This document shows positions 30,650 to 40,559 of a stretch of 64,000 nucleotides of DNA, one piece after another (the stretch's first letter is position 1; each line of letters opens with the position of its first letter). The position numbers and the translations under genes are program-made. Source of the DNA: Azolla caroliniana (taxonomy: Eukaryota; Polypodiophyta); assembly GCA_043228905.1 (NCBI GenBank), contig JBHGNT010000009.1, positions 3,100,001 to 3,164,000 of the forward strand, written 5' to 3'. The notes below the pieces were generated by a model, which was not told the origin of the DNA, did not search any database, and saw nothing but the letters and a program-made list of their open reading frames with translations.

Positions 30650-30741
30650 GGAATATCCTAGAATGTTCTAGAATACTCTAGATTGTTCTGGAATATTCTA
30701 GAATGTTCTTGAATACTCTAGAATGTTCTAGAATACTCTAA
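30650..30741. promoter_or_regulatory. Heat-shock-element array in ChrC LTR
   Basis: Continuous run of alternating GAA and TTC units at 5-bp spacing, e.g. GGAATATTCTAGAATGTTC, over about 90 bp with few mismatches. A minimal heat-shock element needs three such units. The shorter version in the 3' LTR suggests the array expands or contracts. Confidence 0.8.
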
Positions 30742-30789
30742 ATGTCTTGCAATAACTAATAATACATTTATTATAACCATACATCATAT

Positions 30790-30861
30790 ATGTTAGTATA
30801 ATGGTTAAAGGTCTAACATATAGACCAAGACGTCTTGGGCTCGAATCCTTGTAAGGCCAAA
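30790..30861 (+). other. tRNA-like module, antisense to the ChrC LTR
   Basis: Plus strand: A-box-like TTAGTATAATGGTTAAAGG, a perfect 5-bp stem with 7-base loop (GGTCT-AACATAT-AGACC, 30810-30826; anticodon position CAT, but no U33), and B-box-like GGGCTCGAATCC. Acceptor and T stems pair poorly, so it is tRNA-derived rather than a working tRNA gene. Confidence 0.5.
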
Positions 30862-30884
30862 ATGTATGTCGTGATGACAGACTC

Positions 30885-31634
30885 TTGAAAGCCATGTCCG
30901 CTTCTTCAGACCAAACGAACAATTATCCCTTCCTAGTAAGTTGTGTGAGAGGCAGAACAAGCTTTGAGTAATTCTGTATGAACTTCCGGTAAAAATTGGC
31001 AAAGCCTAAAAAGCATTGCGCATCTCGCACCGAACATGGAGTCTGCCACTCTACCACAGTTTTGACCTTAGTTGGGTCCATTGAGATGCCTTCCGAGGAA
31101 ATGACCTAGCCTAGAAATTCCACCTGGTTGCACCCAAAACTACATTTTTCTAGCTTTGCATAAAGACCATGTCTTCGAATAAACCAGTAGATCATCCAAA
31201 TAGATGATCAAACAAACATCCAAGAGATCTCGGAATATATCATTTGCCATGTATTGGAAGACTGTTGGCGCATTAGTGAGGCCGAACGGCATGACCGTAT
31301 ACTCGAAGTGCCTATATCTGGTGCGAAACGCAGTCTTCCATTCATCTCCTGGTTGGATCCGTCCGAGGTTATAGGCTCCCCGTAAGTCGATCTTCGTGAA
31401 GAACCTTGCACCATTGATCCGTTCTAAAAGACTTGAGATAAGGGGAAGTGCATACCTATTTCTGATTGTAACCTTATTCAAGCCACGGTAATCTACAACG
31501 AGACGAAGTGATCCATCTTTTTTCTTGACGAAGAAAATGGGTGCGCCGGCTGGAGATCTCGAATGCCGAATGAAACCATTTTCCAAATTCTCCTCTATAT
31601 AGGCTCGCAGGACTTCTAGATCGGTTGGTGACAA
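30885..31634 (-). pseudogene. ChrC-1 reverse transcriptase
   Basis: 31140-31634 is open: [50 protein letters not shown] (catalytic Asp), [13 protein letters not shown], and [11 protein letters not shown] (YLDD). Below 31140 it continues in other frames (DPTKVKTVVEWQTP, CFLGFANFYRKFI, PLTQLTRKG, W(S)EEADMAFKSL) as the RT-RNase H connection, ending at the mini-element junction 30884. Stops and a frameshift lie near 31110-31140. Confidence 0.9.
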
Positions 31635-31898
31635 ATTGTAGATCGGTCCCCATGGTGGCTTTTTCCCCGGTTGTAAATCAATGGGGCAATCATACGGTCA
31701 ATGGTGAGGAAGTGTATTGGCTTGTACTTTATCGAACACATCGGCATAATGATGATACTTCTTTGGAAGTTGAATGGTGGACTCCTCTTTAATGGTGTCT
31801 GAGGGTTTTAGTGATATTGCGAAGAGAAACATTTCTTCCTTGCGTCCTTCTTTCCGCAACTGATGTAGCGAAATGGTTGCAATCTCATGAGTAGACCC

Positions 31899-32327
31899 TC
31901 AGGCTTTTCGATACCGGATTTCTCTTGTTCTCCAATGTATGTCTAGGTTATGTAATTCGAACCATGGTAATCCTAAAACAATGGGGTGTTCTGGGATGCT
32001 AATTATATTAAATGATACTACACATGCTAGATTATCTAGGACAATATTAACGGGCTCTGACTCTTCTATCATATTTCTGGAAGCAATGGGAAGACCATCA
32101 ATGACTACTATAGAGGCTGGACACGGGAGTTTTCTGAGTGATATCTGATGAGCTTGGGCAAAGTTCCTATCCATGAAGCAAGAATTAGCTCCGGAATCTA
32201 CAAGTGTTAAGACATGTACTGGAGGGGTACTTTTAGTACTAACTATTACTTGGGCTACGAACACATTGCTAACTTGCTTAGAGGGAATGGAACCACTAAT
32301 GAGCTGCACAAATCTAGAGTTTTCCAA
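31899..32327 (-). CDS. ChrC-1 aspartic protease
   Basis: 142 residues open, with VHVLTLVDSGANSCFMDRNF (catalytic Asp-Ser-Gly-Ala), ASIVVIDGLPI, and HPIVLGLPWFELHNLDIHW, the ending HPIVLGLPW..HNP.IDW common to chromovirus proteases. Upstream at about 32500-32560 a zinc knuckle [11 protein letters not shown] loses its last Cys to a frameshift. Confidence 0.85.
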   Translation of the reverse strand: MENSRFVQLISGSIPSKQVSNVFVAQVIVSTKSTPPVHVLTLVDSGANSCFMDRNFAQAHQISLRKLPCPASIVVIDGLPIASRNMIEESEPVNIVLDNLACVVSFNIISIPEHPIVLGLPWFELHNLDIHWRTREIRYRKA

Positions 32328-32736
32328 CCAAACGGCTCCTATTTTGGCTGGACTTAATCGTTTAACTCTTCTTCTAACTGACTAAGGACATCAAATTTGT
32401 TCGCTAGATATGGGCTATTAGTACTATTAGGACTATCAGATATCCCTACTCAAATAGACTCGGGTTTAGTACAATCAGAACTAGCGACTATTTGGTTTAC
32501 CTGCCTTCTTGGCCTATGAGGACAGTTTACCGCATATGCCCTGGTCCACCACAATAAATACATAATCGGTTTGCTCGACGTCGTTGCTTTTCTTCTTCTG
32601 ATAGCGGTCCACGACGGCGTGTAGTGTCAATTTCCATCGGAGTTGGATTACTTACTGGAAGCGCATTATATGACTCCCTCGGAAAACATTTCGCTACCAC
32701 TGAGGCATAAGTAGGCTCAGATCTTGCCCTTGGTAT

Positions 32737-33336
32737 CTAGAACTGACGTTCTGAACGTCGTTCAAAGAGGCGATTGTCGCATCTCACTGCATGACTAATT
32801 TCTTCTGTTAATGACTTTGGTTCTTCGGGAAAGGTCAAGAGTAAATCTTTGACATCGTTACGTAGACCATAACAAAATTGCTCCATTAACGCTTGATCAT
32901 CCCAGGGGATATCGGGGGCGAGTAGACGAAAATTGTTTAGTAATAGAGATTCTTTTTCTAATAGCGGAGTGAACCATGCCAACGCTGAGCCACTTAACAA
33001 CGTGCCTACTAAACCCACTCGTGATGCATCGGTGGGATATCGGGAAGGATGCATTTGAATAACTAGTCGTACCTGATTAAGGAACCCTGTAAACTGCGAT
33101 CGCGTTCCATCGAATTTCATGGGAAGGCCGATCTTGGGTTCTTTATGAATCCCTTGTGTTCCGGGTCCTTGTTGTTGCATCGCTACAATGGTTGCTTCGA
33201 GTTGTTGCACGCGTAACGCAAGTTCCCCATGTTGTTGTTGCGTTTGCTGCTTTTCTAAGGAGATTTGTTGAAGATCCCCCAACAACTGTTGATTTTCTTG
33301 TTCCAAAGCAAGGAACTTCTCTTTCAAGCATTGCAA
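32737..33336 (-). CDS. ChrC-1 gag
   Basis: 199 residues. N-terminal coiled coil (CLKEKFLALEQENQQLLGDL, LEKQQTQQQHGELALRVQQL), then the capsid-like core KFDGTRSQFTGFLNQV, GLVGTLLSGSALAWFTPLLE, and EQFCYGLRNDVKDLLLTFPE. The start ATG may lie slightly upstream (a coiled-coil Met-rich start near 33336). It is followed by a poorly preserved knuckle. Confidence 0.85.
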   Translation of the reverse strand: MQCLKEKFLALEQENQQLLGDLQQISLEKQQTQQQHGELALRVQQLEATIVAMQQQGPGTQGIHKEPKIGLPMKFDGTRSQFTGFLNQVRLVIQMHPSRYPTDASRVGLVGTLLSGSALAWFTPLLEKESLLLNNFRLLAPDIPWDDQALMEQFCYGLRNDVKDLLLTFPEEPKSLTEEISHAVRCDNRLFERRSERQF

Positions 33337-33456
33337 CTCTGAGAAAACAGATTGATATTCTTAAGCATTAATAGTGGCCATGGGATGAGTGGAAAGAGGA
33401 ATAAGAGATTAGTATGAAGGGAGGGAGACATAAGAGGACTAGAAATCGGTTCAAAC

Positions 33457-33552
33457 TGTCAGGATCAGTACTAAGACAAAGAAGGAATTAGTACTAAAAG
33501 ATGAGGATTAGTACTAAGAGAGATGTAGAACTCTCGAGAGAAGGAAAGAGTG

Positions 33553-33587
<35 letters not shown>

Positions 33588-33880
33588 TGATAAATGATAT
33601 ATATTATGTGAAGAGAGTATACAATAGTAGCTAGGAGGCTTAAGACTGGCGTTGAACCGATTTGGTTCGAAATAATGCCTTGTGCCTCCTTTTATAGTGC
33701 TCTTAGGAGTACTCCTAAAGTTCCTAGATTGTTCCAGAGAAATCTAGAATATACATCAATTTTCTATAATAAAACATAAATGAAAATAATATTCTAGGTA
33801 TTACAATGTATGGTCTAATGGTCAAGAGCTCGACCCATGTAGCATAAGGTCATGGGTTCGACTCTTACCATATCATGACA
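33457..33880 (-). repeat. ChrC-1 5' LTR
   Basis: 424 bp, minus strand TGTCATGATATGG... to ...GATCCTGACA. CACTATAAAAGGAGG is the TATA region (about 33691-33702). Upstream GAA/TTC-like units at 33716-33760 are weaker than in ChrC-mini. (GA)n at 33555-33582; TTAGTACTAA-like palindromes at 33488-33515. Confidence 0.85.
33808..33873 (+). other. tRNA-like module, antisense to the ChrC-1 LTR
   Basis: Plus strand begins GTATGGT and ends ACCATAT, which pair as a 7-bp acceptor stem (one G-T). It has an A-box-like GGTCTAATGGTCAAG and a B-box GGGTTCGACTC. At about 66 bases it is short for a tRNA. The module occupies the first ~70 bases of the LTR on the opposite strand. Confidence 0.5.
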
Positions 33881-33889
33881 CCTTACGCG

Positions 33890-34410
33890 TTGTAGGCGGA
33901 CCGAATTATGCACAGTTCGGTAATCGGGTTCATGTCGGCGGAGCTGATGTACGGGTAGACGCCGATCATGCCGATGGAGCAAACAGTCTCCTCATAGACC
34001 GCGGTGGACTGGAGAGACGAGATGAGCTGGGAAGAGTTGTTGGTGGCACGAATCCGACAGCTCGAGCGGAGACCGGAGGACGTGGAACGAGCAACAACGA
34101 AGCTGCGTGCGGCAAGGACAAAGAACAAGGGGAGATTCGACCGGACTCACCGACTATGACCGAAGAAAAAATCAAGGAAGGCGACTGGGTTCTGGTCTGC
34201 AACAGACAACGAGCACAAGGCAATGCTCAGAAATTTCCGAGGAGGTGGTTCGGGCCTTACACAGTGTCAAGCGCCAATAACAGCACCTACCATCTCGCGG
34301 AGCTCGACGGAACGAGAATAGTTGTGCCGGTGGCCAGGAAGAGGATCAAGGCGTTCAAGAAGCGGCACGAGGACGAACCGAACCCAGAGGACATGGACCG
34401 GAGATCGTAA
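33890..34410 (+). pseudogene. GypA-3 integrase C-terminal region
   Basis: 34156-34410 is open: KEGDWVLVCNRQRA, KFPRRWFGPYTVSSANN, STYHLAELDGTRIVVPVARK, RIKAFKKRHEDEPNPEDMDR. Upstream, in other frames, RRTELCTVR / SVTRFMPAELMYG-type sequence continues from the integrase core. It matches GypA-1 10232-10717. Confidence 0.82.
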
Positions 34411-34470
34411 GATAAGCGCGGGCCTGTCTTCTCCAGCAAAGATCTATTCTGACGCATACCGGTGGATGCC

Positions 34471-34487
34471 GGTTAGGTGGGGGCAGA
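34471..34487 (+). promoter_or_regulatory. GypA-3 polypurine tract
   Basis: GGTTAGGTGGGGGCAGA directly before TGTCGTGGAG of the LTR. Confidence 0.88.
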
Positions 34488-35105
34488 TGTCGTGGAGAAA
34501 ACCGTCCCTAGGAGGAACGGTGAATAGAGAGCGTGAACCTGCCCTTGCACGCGGGCACAAGCATTGATGAGGAGTACATAATTGGGGATAGGTCGGCTGA
34601 CCTAAACATCTTAGGTGGGAAGGATTTATTGTCTGGGAAATCGATGTGTATCTCTGTCCGAAGGGATAGAGAATAAAGGTGATGTGACCAGGGTCTAACG
34701 GTCCTTCCCCGGCAACCTATAAAAGGGAAGGGAAGAAGACAGAGAGGGGATCGTGTAGTGGAGGACGAAGTGTTGTCAGATTGTGACCGAGCTCTTCTCC
34801 TCTGTCTTTCATCGTTCTCTGCAGGTTTTGGGAGGCTGCCTCTACTTCGTGGAAAGCCCGAGTGCTTCCGGTAGAGGTTCCATCTCGCGTTGTCTGTGTG
34901 CATTGTGTGAGTTGGTGTCAGCGCGTTGATCATAAATATATATTCGCCTTATTCATTGTTTGATCTTCATTGTGAGTTCTCTGTGTATTTGTGTGCGTGG
35001 CTCGGCCAGGGTTTCGTGTTGCTCCTCCCTTTGTTCAGTTATTCCCCGGTTCAGGACCCCCACAGTCCCGTCTTGGTTTCTCCTATGCGTCAGAATAACA
35101 CAACA
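34488..35105 (+). repeat. GypA-3 3' LTR
   Basis: TGTCGTGGAGAAAACCGTCCC... to ...ATAACACAACA; TATAAAAGGGAAGG at about 34719-34732. Diverged from GypA-1. The U5 end GGTTCAGGACCCCCACAG is recognisable. Confidence 0.85.
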
Positions 35106-35199
35106 GCAAGCAAGGTAAGAAGACGCTAGAAGAAGCTGACTGCAAGGCTCGGTAGACACTAACACAACAATCCGACCTCAAGTTGAGCTTGAGGGGTAA

Positions 35200-35608
35200 T
35201 GTTGGGCTGACAAGCTCAACCGGATCCGGATCGACTGAATAAACCAGAGCCAGATAGGTATCCATATCGGAAAGACGGATCGGATTGTAACCAGTAATCT
35301 GTTAGAGGCCTACAATCTTAGCCTAGTACATAGGCATATTCCTTGGAGAGTGTCAGTCGCTCGTATGAGCATTGAAGTACTTGTTAGTACTTCTATCAGT
35401 CCTTTTAAGGACTCGTATAAAAAGTGTTCTGTAGGACATTGTATGCAACAGAGAGTTATTATTTGGAATTGAATTTATGTTGTTCTACTCTCTCTCTCTC
35501 TCATGTACACTCTGTGTGTTGAAGCTTCCTTTAAACCTATGTTTATTCTTTGTTGCTATCCTGCTGAGTTGGTTTGTCCACAAGCTTCCGCATATTAACC
35601 TTTTCACA
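35200..35608 (+). repeat. Copia-2 3' LTR with PPT
   Basis: PPT CTTGAGGGGTAA (35188-35199) followed by TGTTGGGCTGACAAGCTC... to ...CTTTTCACA. TATA: CGTATAAAAAGTG at about 35424. The LTR abuts GypB-2 gag. The 80 bases upstream (35106-35187) may be the end of the copia body; no coding recognised. Confidence 0.65.
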
Positions 35609-36150
35609 TCGTGACCATAATCCTTAAGCGAGGAAATTTTCTGGCTAGAGAGGTTCATTAGTGCTTGTGTTGCCTCAATGTGAGATGGAGGTTATACAAA
35701 GTCTATCCAAGTATCTAGTAATTTCCTAGTAATGCGAAGCCCATGCCACTAGCCCTTACCCCCCAATTCTCGACAGAAATAGACAATCTTTGTACTATTC
35801 AACTTGGGATAGAGCTCAAAATGAGACTCCCATCGGCCAAGCCACGTAAAAATTGTTTCTTTGGTTCTCTCCTTTTTAAATTTTCTTCCGTAAATGACTT
35901 GACGACAAATGATGGTTCACCTTGACGTTCCTCTTAGAGTCTTTTAGTATCTCGTTGTGTACTATTGACACGTGCTTCTAGTGTCATGAGATTGCCGAAG
36001 TTTGAAAATCTCGTACAATGTGGAACTAAGGAAATTTTGTATTTGTAAAAAATATAACTCAATTCGGACAACCCCATGAGTAGTTCCTTAAATCCCCTCC
36101 ACTTGGGAGGATGCCATTGGGTGGTCATTATTATGAGTCATAAAAATATA
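35609..36150 (-). pseudogene. GypB-2 gag remnant
   Basis: Alignable piecewise with GypB-1 gag: ALMNLSSQKISSLKDYGH-like end, ERTKETIFTWLGRWESHF, and an N-terminal part with QMSKLRQSHDTRSTCQ-like helix. There are stops in every frame; about 100 codons of the middle are missing. Confidence 0.7.
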
Positions 36151-37758
36151 ATGTTTGGGAAAGAAATATGATGGGTTTAGACAAATAGACATAACATAAT
36201 GTCGTGGTGTAAACATATCAATCGCAAACATGAACGGATGTCATTATCTCATGTCAGTGCCCCTTTAGACATATGAGATGAGGTTCAGGATCACACAACT
36301 ATGTAACACAAAGATGTTTTGAAAACCAACCATAGGTCTGACAAATGCATGTTTCCTTGACCTTTATATCGATTTTTTTATGGTGGCTCCCCAAGGCTCA
36401 ACCATGTTTGTTCGTCTGATGAATAGTTTATACACTAAAAACTGTTAAAAATAAACTAAGTCTCTATGTCTACACATGTGGTTTTGGCTCTTTAATTCCT
36501 ATAATGAGGACCCTGAAGCACACTTAGACCTAAAGTCTAAACATGTTTTATAGTCTTATGCATCAATTATGTCGATGTTCTGTCTTGGTCACATTTGAAC
36601 TTATAACCTCAAGAGAAAATTCATTAACAAATTGAGCTAACCAAATGGTTTGCTCATATTAAATGGTTAATGTATGTAAGAGATATTTGAAGCCATGTAC
36701 ATGGATATATTTTCATTTTAAAAAAATTGTAGTCCCCAATCCTTCTTTATTTTTCTTTCGCCTCATTATAACTAGAAAACTATATATTCGTATGTTACCC
36801 GACCTCAAGTCTCGTCATTACAATGGCATACCATAAGGAGCAACCTAATGGTCAAGCCAACACTATACCTCTTTTCTATAGTAGACCAACGTCGCCCATC
36901 ACATGGTTACTTTATTATGAATGCCTTTCATAATTATGGTCTCGTGGTGGCCTCGTAATCATGTAACGTGTGCGGGATATTGGATACATGGGTTTCATAA
37001 GGGCGACCTCGTATGAAGTGCATCAAGCCCACAAAAAAATCAAGGCACAATCAAAGCAACCAAGAGTAATAACAAAAAAAATTGTTGAAAAAGGACTGAG
37101 ACTACACCTTCCCCACAAAAATGTGAAGATGACTACCACGATCTTAACTCCGAACAGGACACCATCTCATATACCAATATCATGTATCAGATTCTTAACA
37201 TATACATTACATATTTACGACATGTATACGATCAAATACGTATACATGTGATCACATATGTATATATAAAAAAAGCATTAACAACACATAAACCAACGAA
37301 TGATGTAATTAAGGCTTGTTACTTTATGCAAATGGAACATCCAGAAACTAAAAGTGAAATACACAATTGAGGTATTAACCTCAATACCCATACGACACAC
37401 ATTGCATATCAAACATATTTCAATTGGGGTATTTACCTCATATTAAATGTAACAATGCATGTACTATGCAATAGAGGTATAAACCTCATATGCATACATA
37501 ATGTATGCACACTTTATATACACAAAATATTACCAATACAACATAATTGAATTATTTACATTTCAAATAACGAATTAAACATGTTTTAAAATTGGGAGAA
37601 GAAAAAATAAAATAAAAACATTTATTATTAATCAATAAAAAGGAAATATCAAAATTCTTTTGTTGACGACTTGGTGGATCAAGTCTCAAACTAACATCAA
37701 TCGATCACCATTAGAAAGATATAAACATCAACAAAAGAAACATGAAACATTAGAAAGT
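36151..37758 (-). other. GypB-2 untranslated leader with hairpins
   Basis: AT-rich, no gene. It retains three inverted repeats: GAGGTATTAACCTC (37369-37382), GGGGTATTTACCTC (37426-37439) and GAGGTATAAACCTC (37474-37487). A decayed tRNA-like segment lies near 36595-36660. Confidence 0.65.
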
Positions 37759-37773
37759 CACTCCGATACCACA

Positions 37774-38201
37774 TAATAAAGATTATTTCTAATGTAAGCA
37801 TTAAATAAATAAAATAGATAATAGATAGTAACTTGAGAAAGAGAGAGAAAGAAGGGTGTCGATCCACACGGCAACCTCGAACGAAGGGATCGAGATGGAC
37901 CCGAGCCTTGAACAACATCCCATACCACCACCATGGCATCGAGTCATACTTGGTACTAACACGCACTCACCACAAGATCGCAGTCTCAATGTAGTTGAAT
38001 AATGAGTCAATGAGGATAGCTAGGTTTCATATTTATAACCAAACCTAAGGGCCCCATGCAAGTAAGGGTTGTCTCAATCCCTAGGATTAAAAGTCATCCG
38101 CCCTTCTTTACACTCTCGATTAACCCTCTCACTATTATCCTCGTGTGTAGAATACTACGTTACAAACTACCATGAGATAAATTATGGTTATGCCCATAAA
38201 C
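37774..38201 (-). repeat. GypB-2 5' LTR
   Basis: Homologous to the other GypB LTRs. The PBS (37759-37771) reads TGGTATCGGAGTG on the minus strand, two or three changes from TGGTATCAGAGC. End positions are approximate because of decay. Confidence 0.75.
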
Positions 38202-38865
38202 TAATGTACGAGATGTTAGCTTTCATCAGCGTGGTGGTTTCAACTCTCGTCATTCAAGAAATTTATGATTACCGTAGCTTTTCGCTCGATGATCTAAAAC
38301 AAGTTCTGGAAATTTGTTGTGACCTCTTCACATTTACGCAATGGGTTCTTTAGATCAGTTTTCTAGAATTTGTTTTTCGTTAATTTTCTCCCAAATTTGT
38401 GTAATTCCTGGCATCGTTGTCAGGTTTTCAAGCCGAAAAAAATTGTCTTGATCTTTGTTTGATCATGATTAACAACAAACAATAGAATTACTAGAAATAA
38501 TTTTATATATATGTTTAAATAATGTATTATATAAAATCTCACAATTGAATCATTACAACTTATATAATAGGTAAATAAGATAAAAGAGAATATGATTTGT
38601 GGGTAGAGCTTTTAGGGGAGATCCTCAAGTTTCGATGCAATGTCCTAACGTATGACGATCTTATAACCTCTTGTCATTGTTGGTCTTACATGCCTCTTGA
38701 TTCATAACCCCAAGCTGATTAAAATCTCAACAATGCTTCTACCTTACGTTAAAATCCAATCCCCTATAATGAGCTCTCTTGTCCTTTTTATAGGTTTTCG
38801 GAGATCCTCACATAAATATTAATGGTAAGTCTTCTTTTTGCATGCATCTTTACTTAGATTCTTCT
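38202..38865. other. AT-rich sequence, nothing recognised
   Basis: A 50-codon open tail (QEIYDYRSFSLDDLKQVLE, ending TAG at about 38353) follows directly after the GypB-2 LTR and looks protein-like but unknown. 38360-38865 is AT-rich with no features I can support. Confidence 0.35.
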
Positions 38866-39292
38866 TGTTAGCCGGTTGACAACCAAGGTCGGAGTTAGAT
38901 AGATGTGAAAGGAAGTCAGAGTCAACAAGGTTCAGAGTCAAACAAGTACAAAAGTGTCAAAGTTGGATCAAGGTGTCGCATCGATGAGTCAGAAATGAAT
39001 TAATATATATTTTCCCAATTAGGAAAAATAGGACAGTTTTGTTGTAGTCTTGCAGAACACAGCAAGCGTAAATCTTGAAGAGAGACTCTCGGATCACCTA
39101 TAAAAAAGAGGACCGAGAGCAGTGTAATCCTATCGTTATATTTTGAATTTATAAGTTCATAGTTAGAGTATATCTCTAACGACGGTGTTCTTACTATTCT
39201 GTACTGCTATTTGTGTCAAACTCTGATTCTGTGTCTACTAATTAATTATATAAAGAATAATAGTCGATCACGGTAACTAAGTAAACACAACA
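38866..39292 (+). other. Possible copia-type solo LTR
   Basis: Starts TGTTAGCCGGTTGAC and ends AAACACAACA, with ACCTATAAAAAAGAGG as TATA near 39099. No 5-bp target duplication is seen (CTTCT vs GGGCT), so boundaries or identity may be wrong. Confidence 0.4.
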
Positions 39293-39439
39293 GGGCTCTG
39301 TAGAACAAGTCTAAGTATAGATTATTACTAGCCATCCAATTTCCTACAACAATGATCTTGATAGAGCATTCGAGTAAGAACGTTCGACCTTTTGTGATTG
39401 TCGGTTACAGTTGTCAATTGTTGGTAGATCAACACAATA

Positions 39440-39715
39440 TTTTGGCACCTTTTCTCTTTCTCTCTCTCTCTCTCACTCACTCTCACTCAACCCCCTTGGT
39501 ACGGGGGTGGAGCTATTCTTGGCTCCACCCCCCGCCCATCAACACGGCTTTAGGCCGATCCTATTGGCTCTCCATCCCATTCGGAGAGACCGGATTCTCA
39601 ACATGTTTTGTCTCCCATCGATGTTGTTTGCTTGGGGATCGGACTGGTGTTTACCCTATTGGTGGCAAACTGGGCGGAGGTAGTTGTCCAATACCTCCAA
39701 GCCGCTAACTCACTT
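39440..39715 (+). other. CT-rich and G/C inverted-repeat sequence resembling LTR debris
   Basis: (CT)n at 39455-39475, then CAACCCCCTTGG, GGGGGTGGAGC, GGCTCCACCCCC. The order matches the R/U5-like part of the solo LTR family at 42319-42783 (minus strand). No coding; ends undefined. 39716-39927 holds nothing recognisable. Confidence 0.4.
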
Positions 39716-39927
39716 AATGATATATGATTAGTACTAATATCTCTCTCACATCTCTCCCTTACTCTATAAGACACAGTGAAGACAAAGAATATGTTTTATT
39801 GAACACCCTCTTATTGAGAGGTCTAGCACCAACAAGGAGGAGAGATTACCTTTTATTTACTAAACCCTATTGCTAATCTCTCTTGAGCTTTTGATTACCA
39901 AAAGAAGAGCAGGCTTAGAGTTCTAAT

Positions 39928-40530
39928 TGTTAGGAATATGTCCCTCCTATGGGAGGAGTCGGAAATCGAAGTCAAGGAAGAAGTTGGCAGTCGGATCAAA
40001 CAGCGAGTCGACTAGGAGAGTCGACATGCAGAGTCGACTATAATGGATAGATGGTCCAAGTCTAGACAGTCAACACAAGAGTCGATCAGTCAGTTGTTTA
40101 ACTATGATTATTATTATCTAATAGTAATAATAATAATAGTTATATTTATAAATAGCCCATACTATTTATGAGTATAAATACACCTAGGGAAAACATAAGT
40201 AGCGTTGAACACAACAAAGTGTGCGTGTACATAGTGCAATAGAGTTCGAGAGAGAGTAGGAAGAGAAAGGAGAGTGTGACTGTGAGCAGCACCATAGGTG
40301 TGTGAGACTAGACACTAAGAGCCCCGAGTGGCTAATAAACTCAGTATAGAAGATTGTTGTAACCTATTTTCTATATACATCTGTCAGAGTGAATCTCTAT
40401 TTCCACGCGGTTTTCTTCCCGCTTTAGGTTTCCACGTTAAATATTGTGTAGTGTGCATTTTGTGTATATTTTCTTTTTTCACGCTATCTATTTTTGTTCA
40501 TCTGTCTCAAGGATCTGCGGTCCTATCTCA
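39928..40530 (+). repeat. Copia-1 5' LTR
   Basis: 603 bp, TGTTAGGAATATGTCCC... to ...CCTATCTCA. TATA: GAGTATAAATACACC at about 40170-40184. Three 13-bp-spaced GAGTCGAC units (GTCGAC at 40007, 40020, 40033). Confidence 0.88.
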
Positions 40531-40534
40531 ATAA

Positions 40535-40546
40535 TGGTATCAGAGC
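40535..40546 (+). promoter_or_regulatory. Copia-1 primer-binding site
   Basis: TGGTATCAGAGC, exact match to the plant initiator-Met tRNA 3' end, four bases after the LTR. Confidence 0.95.
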
Positions 40547-40559
40547 CTGAGGTGTAGAA

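Larger units (their letters stand above)
29780..30879 (-). mobile_element. ChrC-mini: internally deleted chromovirus (LTR - chromodomain - PPT - LTR)
   Basis: 1100 bp with identical 5-bp target duplications GACTC at 29775-29779 and 30880-30884. Minus strand: partial 5' LTR 30541-30879, then directly the last ~96 codons of pol with a chromodomain, PPT 30238-30251, full 3' LTR 29780-30237. R/U5, PBS, gag and most of pol are deleted, with the junction at TTCGGTT/TTGGAGCC. It inserted between RT and RNase H of ChrC-1. Confidence 0.9.
30541..30879 (-). repeat. ChrC-mini partial 5' LTR with extended heat-shock-element array
   Basis: Same sequence as the 3' LTR start but with a longer GAA/TTC array at 30650-30741 and a second cluster at 30593-30625. 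TATA (CCTATAAATAGG) at about 30573-30584. Antisense tRNA-like module at about 30790-30861. R and U5 are missing. Confidence 0.85.
28516..33880 (-). mobile_element. ChrC-1: chromovirus-type Ty3/gypsy, interrupted by NA-2 and ChrC-mini
   Basis: Minus strand: 5' LTR 33457-33880, gag 32737-33336, protease 31899-32327, RT 30885-31634, RNase H 29301-29779, integrase to 28516. Its 3' end (rest of integrase, chromodomain, 3' LTR) is absent, cut by the NA-2 LTR. A sibling mini-element sits at 29780-30879 between RT and RNase H with target duplication GACTC. Frames contain several stops. Confidence 0.9.
33881..35105 (+). mobile_element. GypA-3: 3' end of a plus-strand GypA element
   Basis: Integrase C-terminal coding 33890-34410, PPT 34471-34487 and a 3' LTR 34488-35105. 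It begins exactly at the ChrC-1 LTR end (33880/33881), so ChrC-1 probably inserted here; the 5' remainder of the element is not found. Confidence 0.85.
35609..38201 (-). mobile_element. GypB-2: Ty3/gypsy element, 5' part only
   Basis: Minus strand 5' LTR 37774-38201, PBS 37759-37771, leader 36150-37758, gag remnant 35609-36150. It is more decayed than GypB-1 (many stops, small deletions) and cut by the copia-2 LTR at 35608. Confidence 0.82.

Noticed and set aside
30790-30861. Functional tRNA-Met gene
   Set aside because: The anticodon arm is good and reads CAT, but U33 is missing and acceptor and T stems do not pair; kept only as tRNA-like.
38866-39292. Definite solo LTR
   Set aside because: TG/CA ends and a TATA box are present, but no matching flanking duplication was found.
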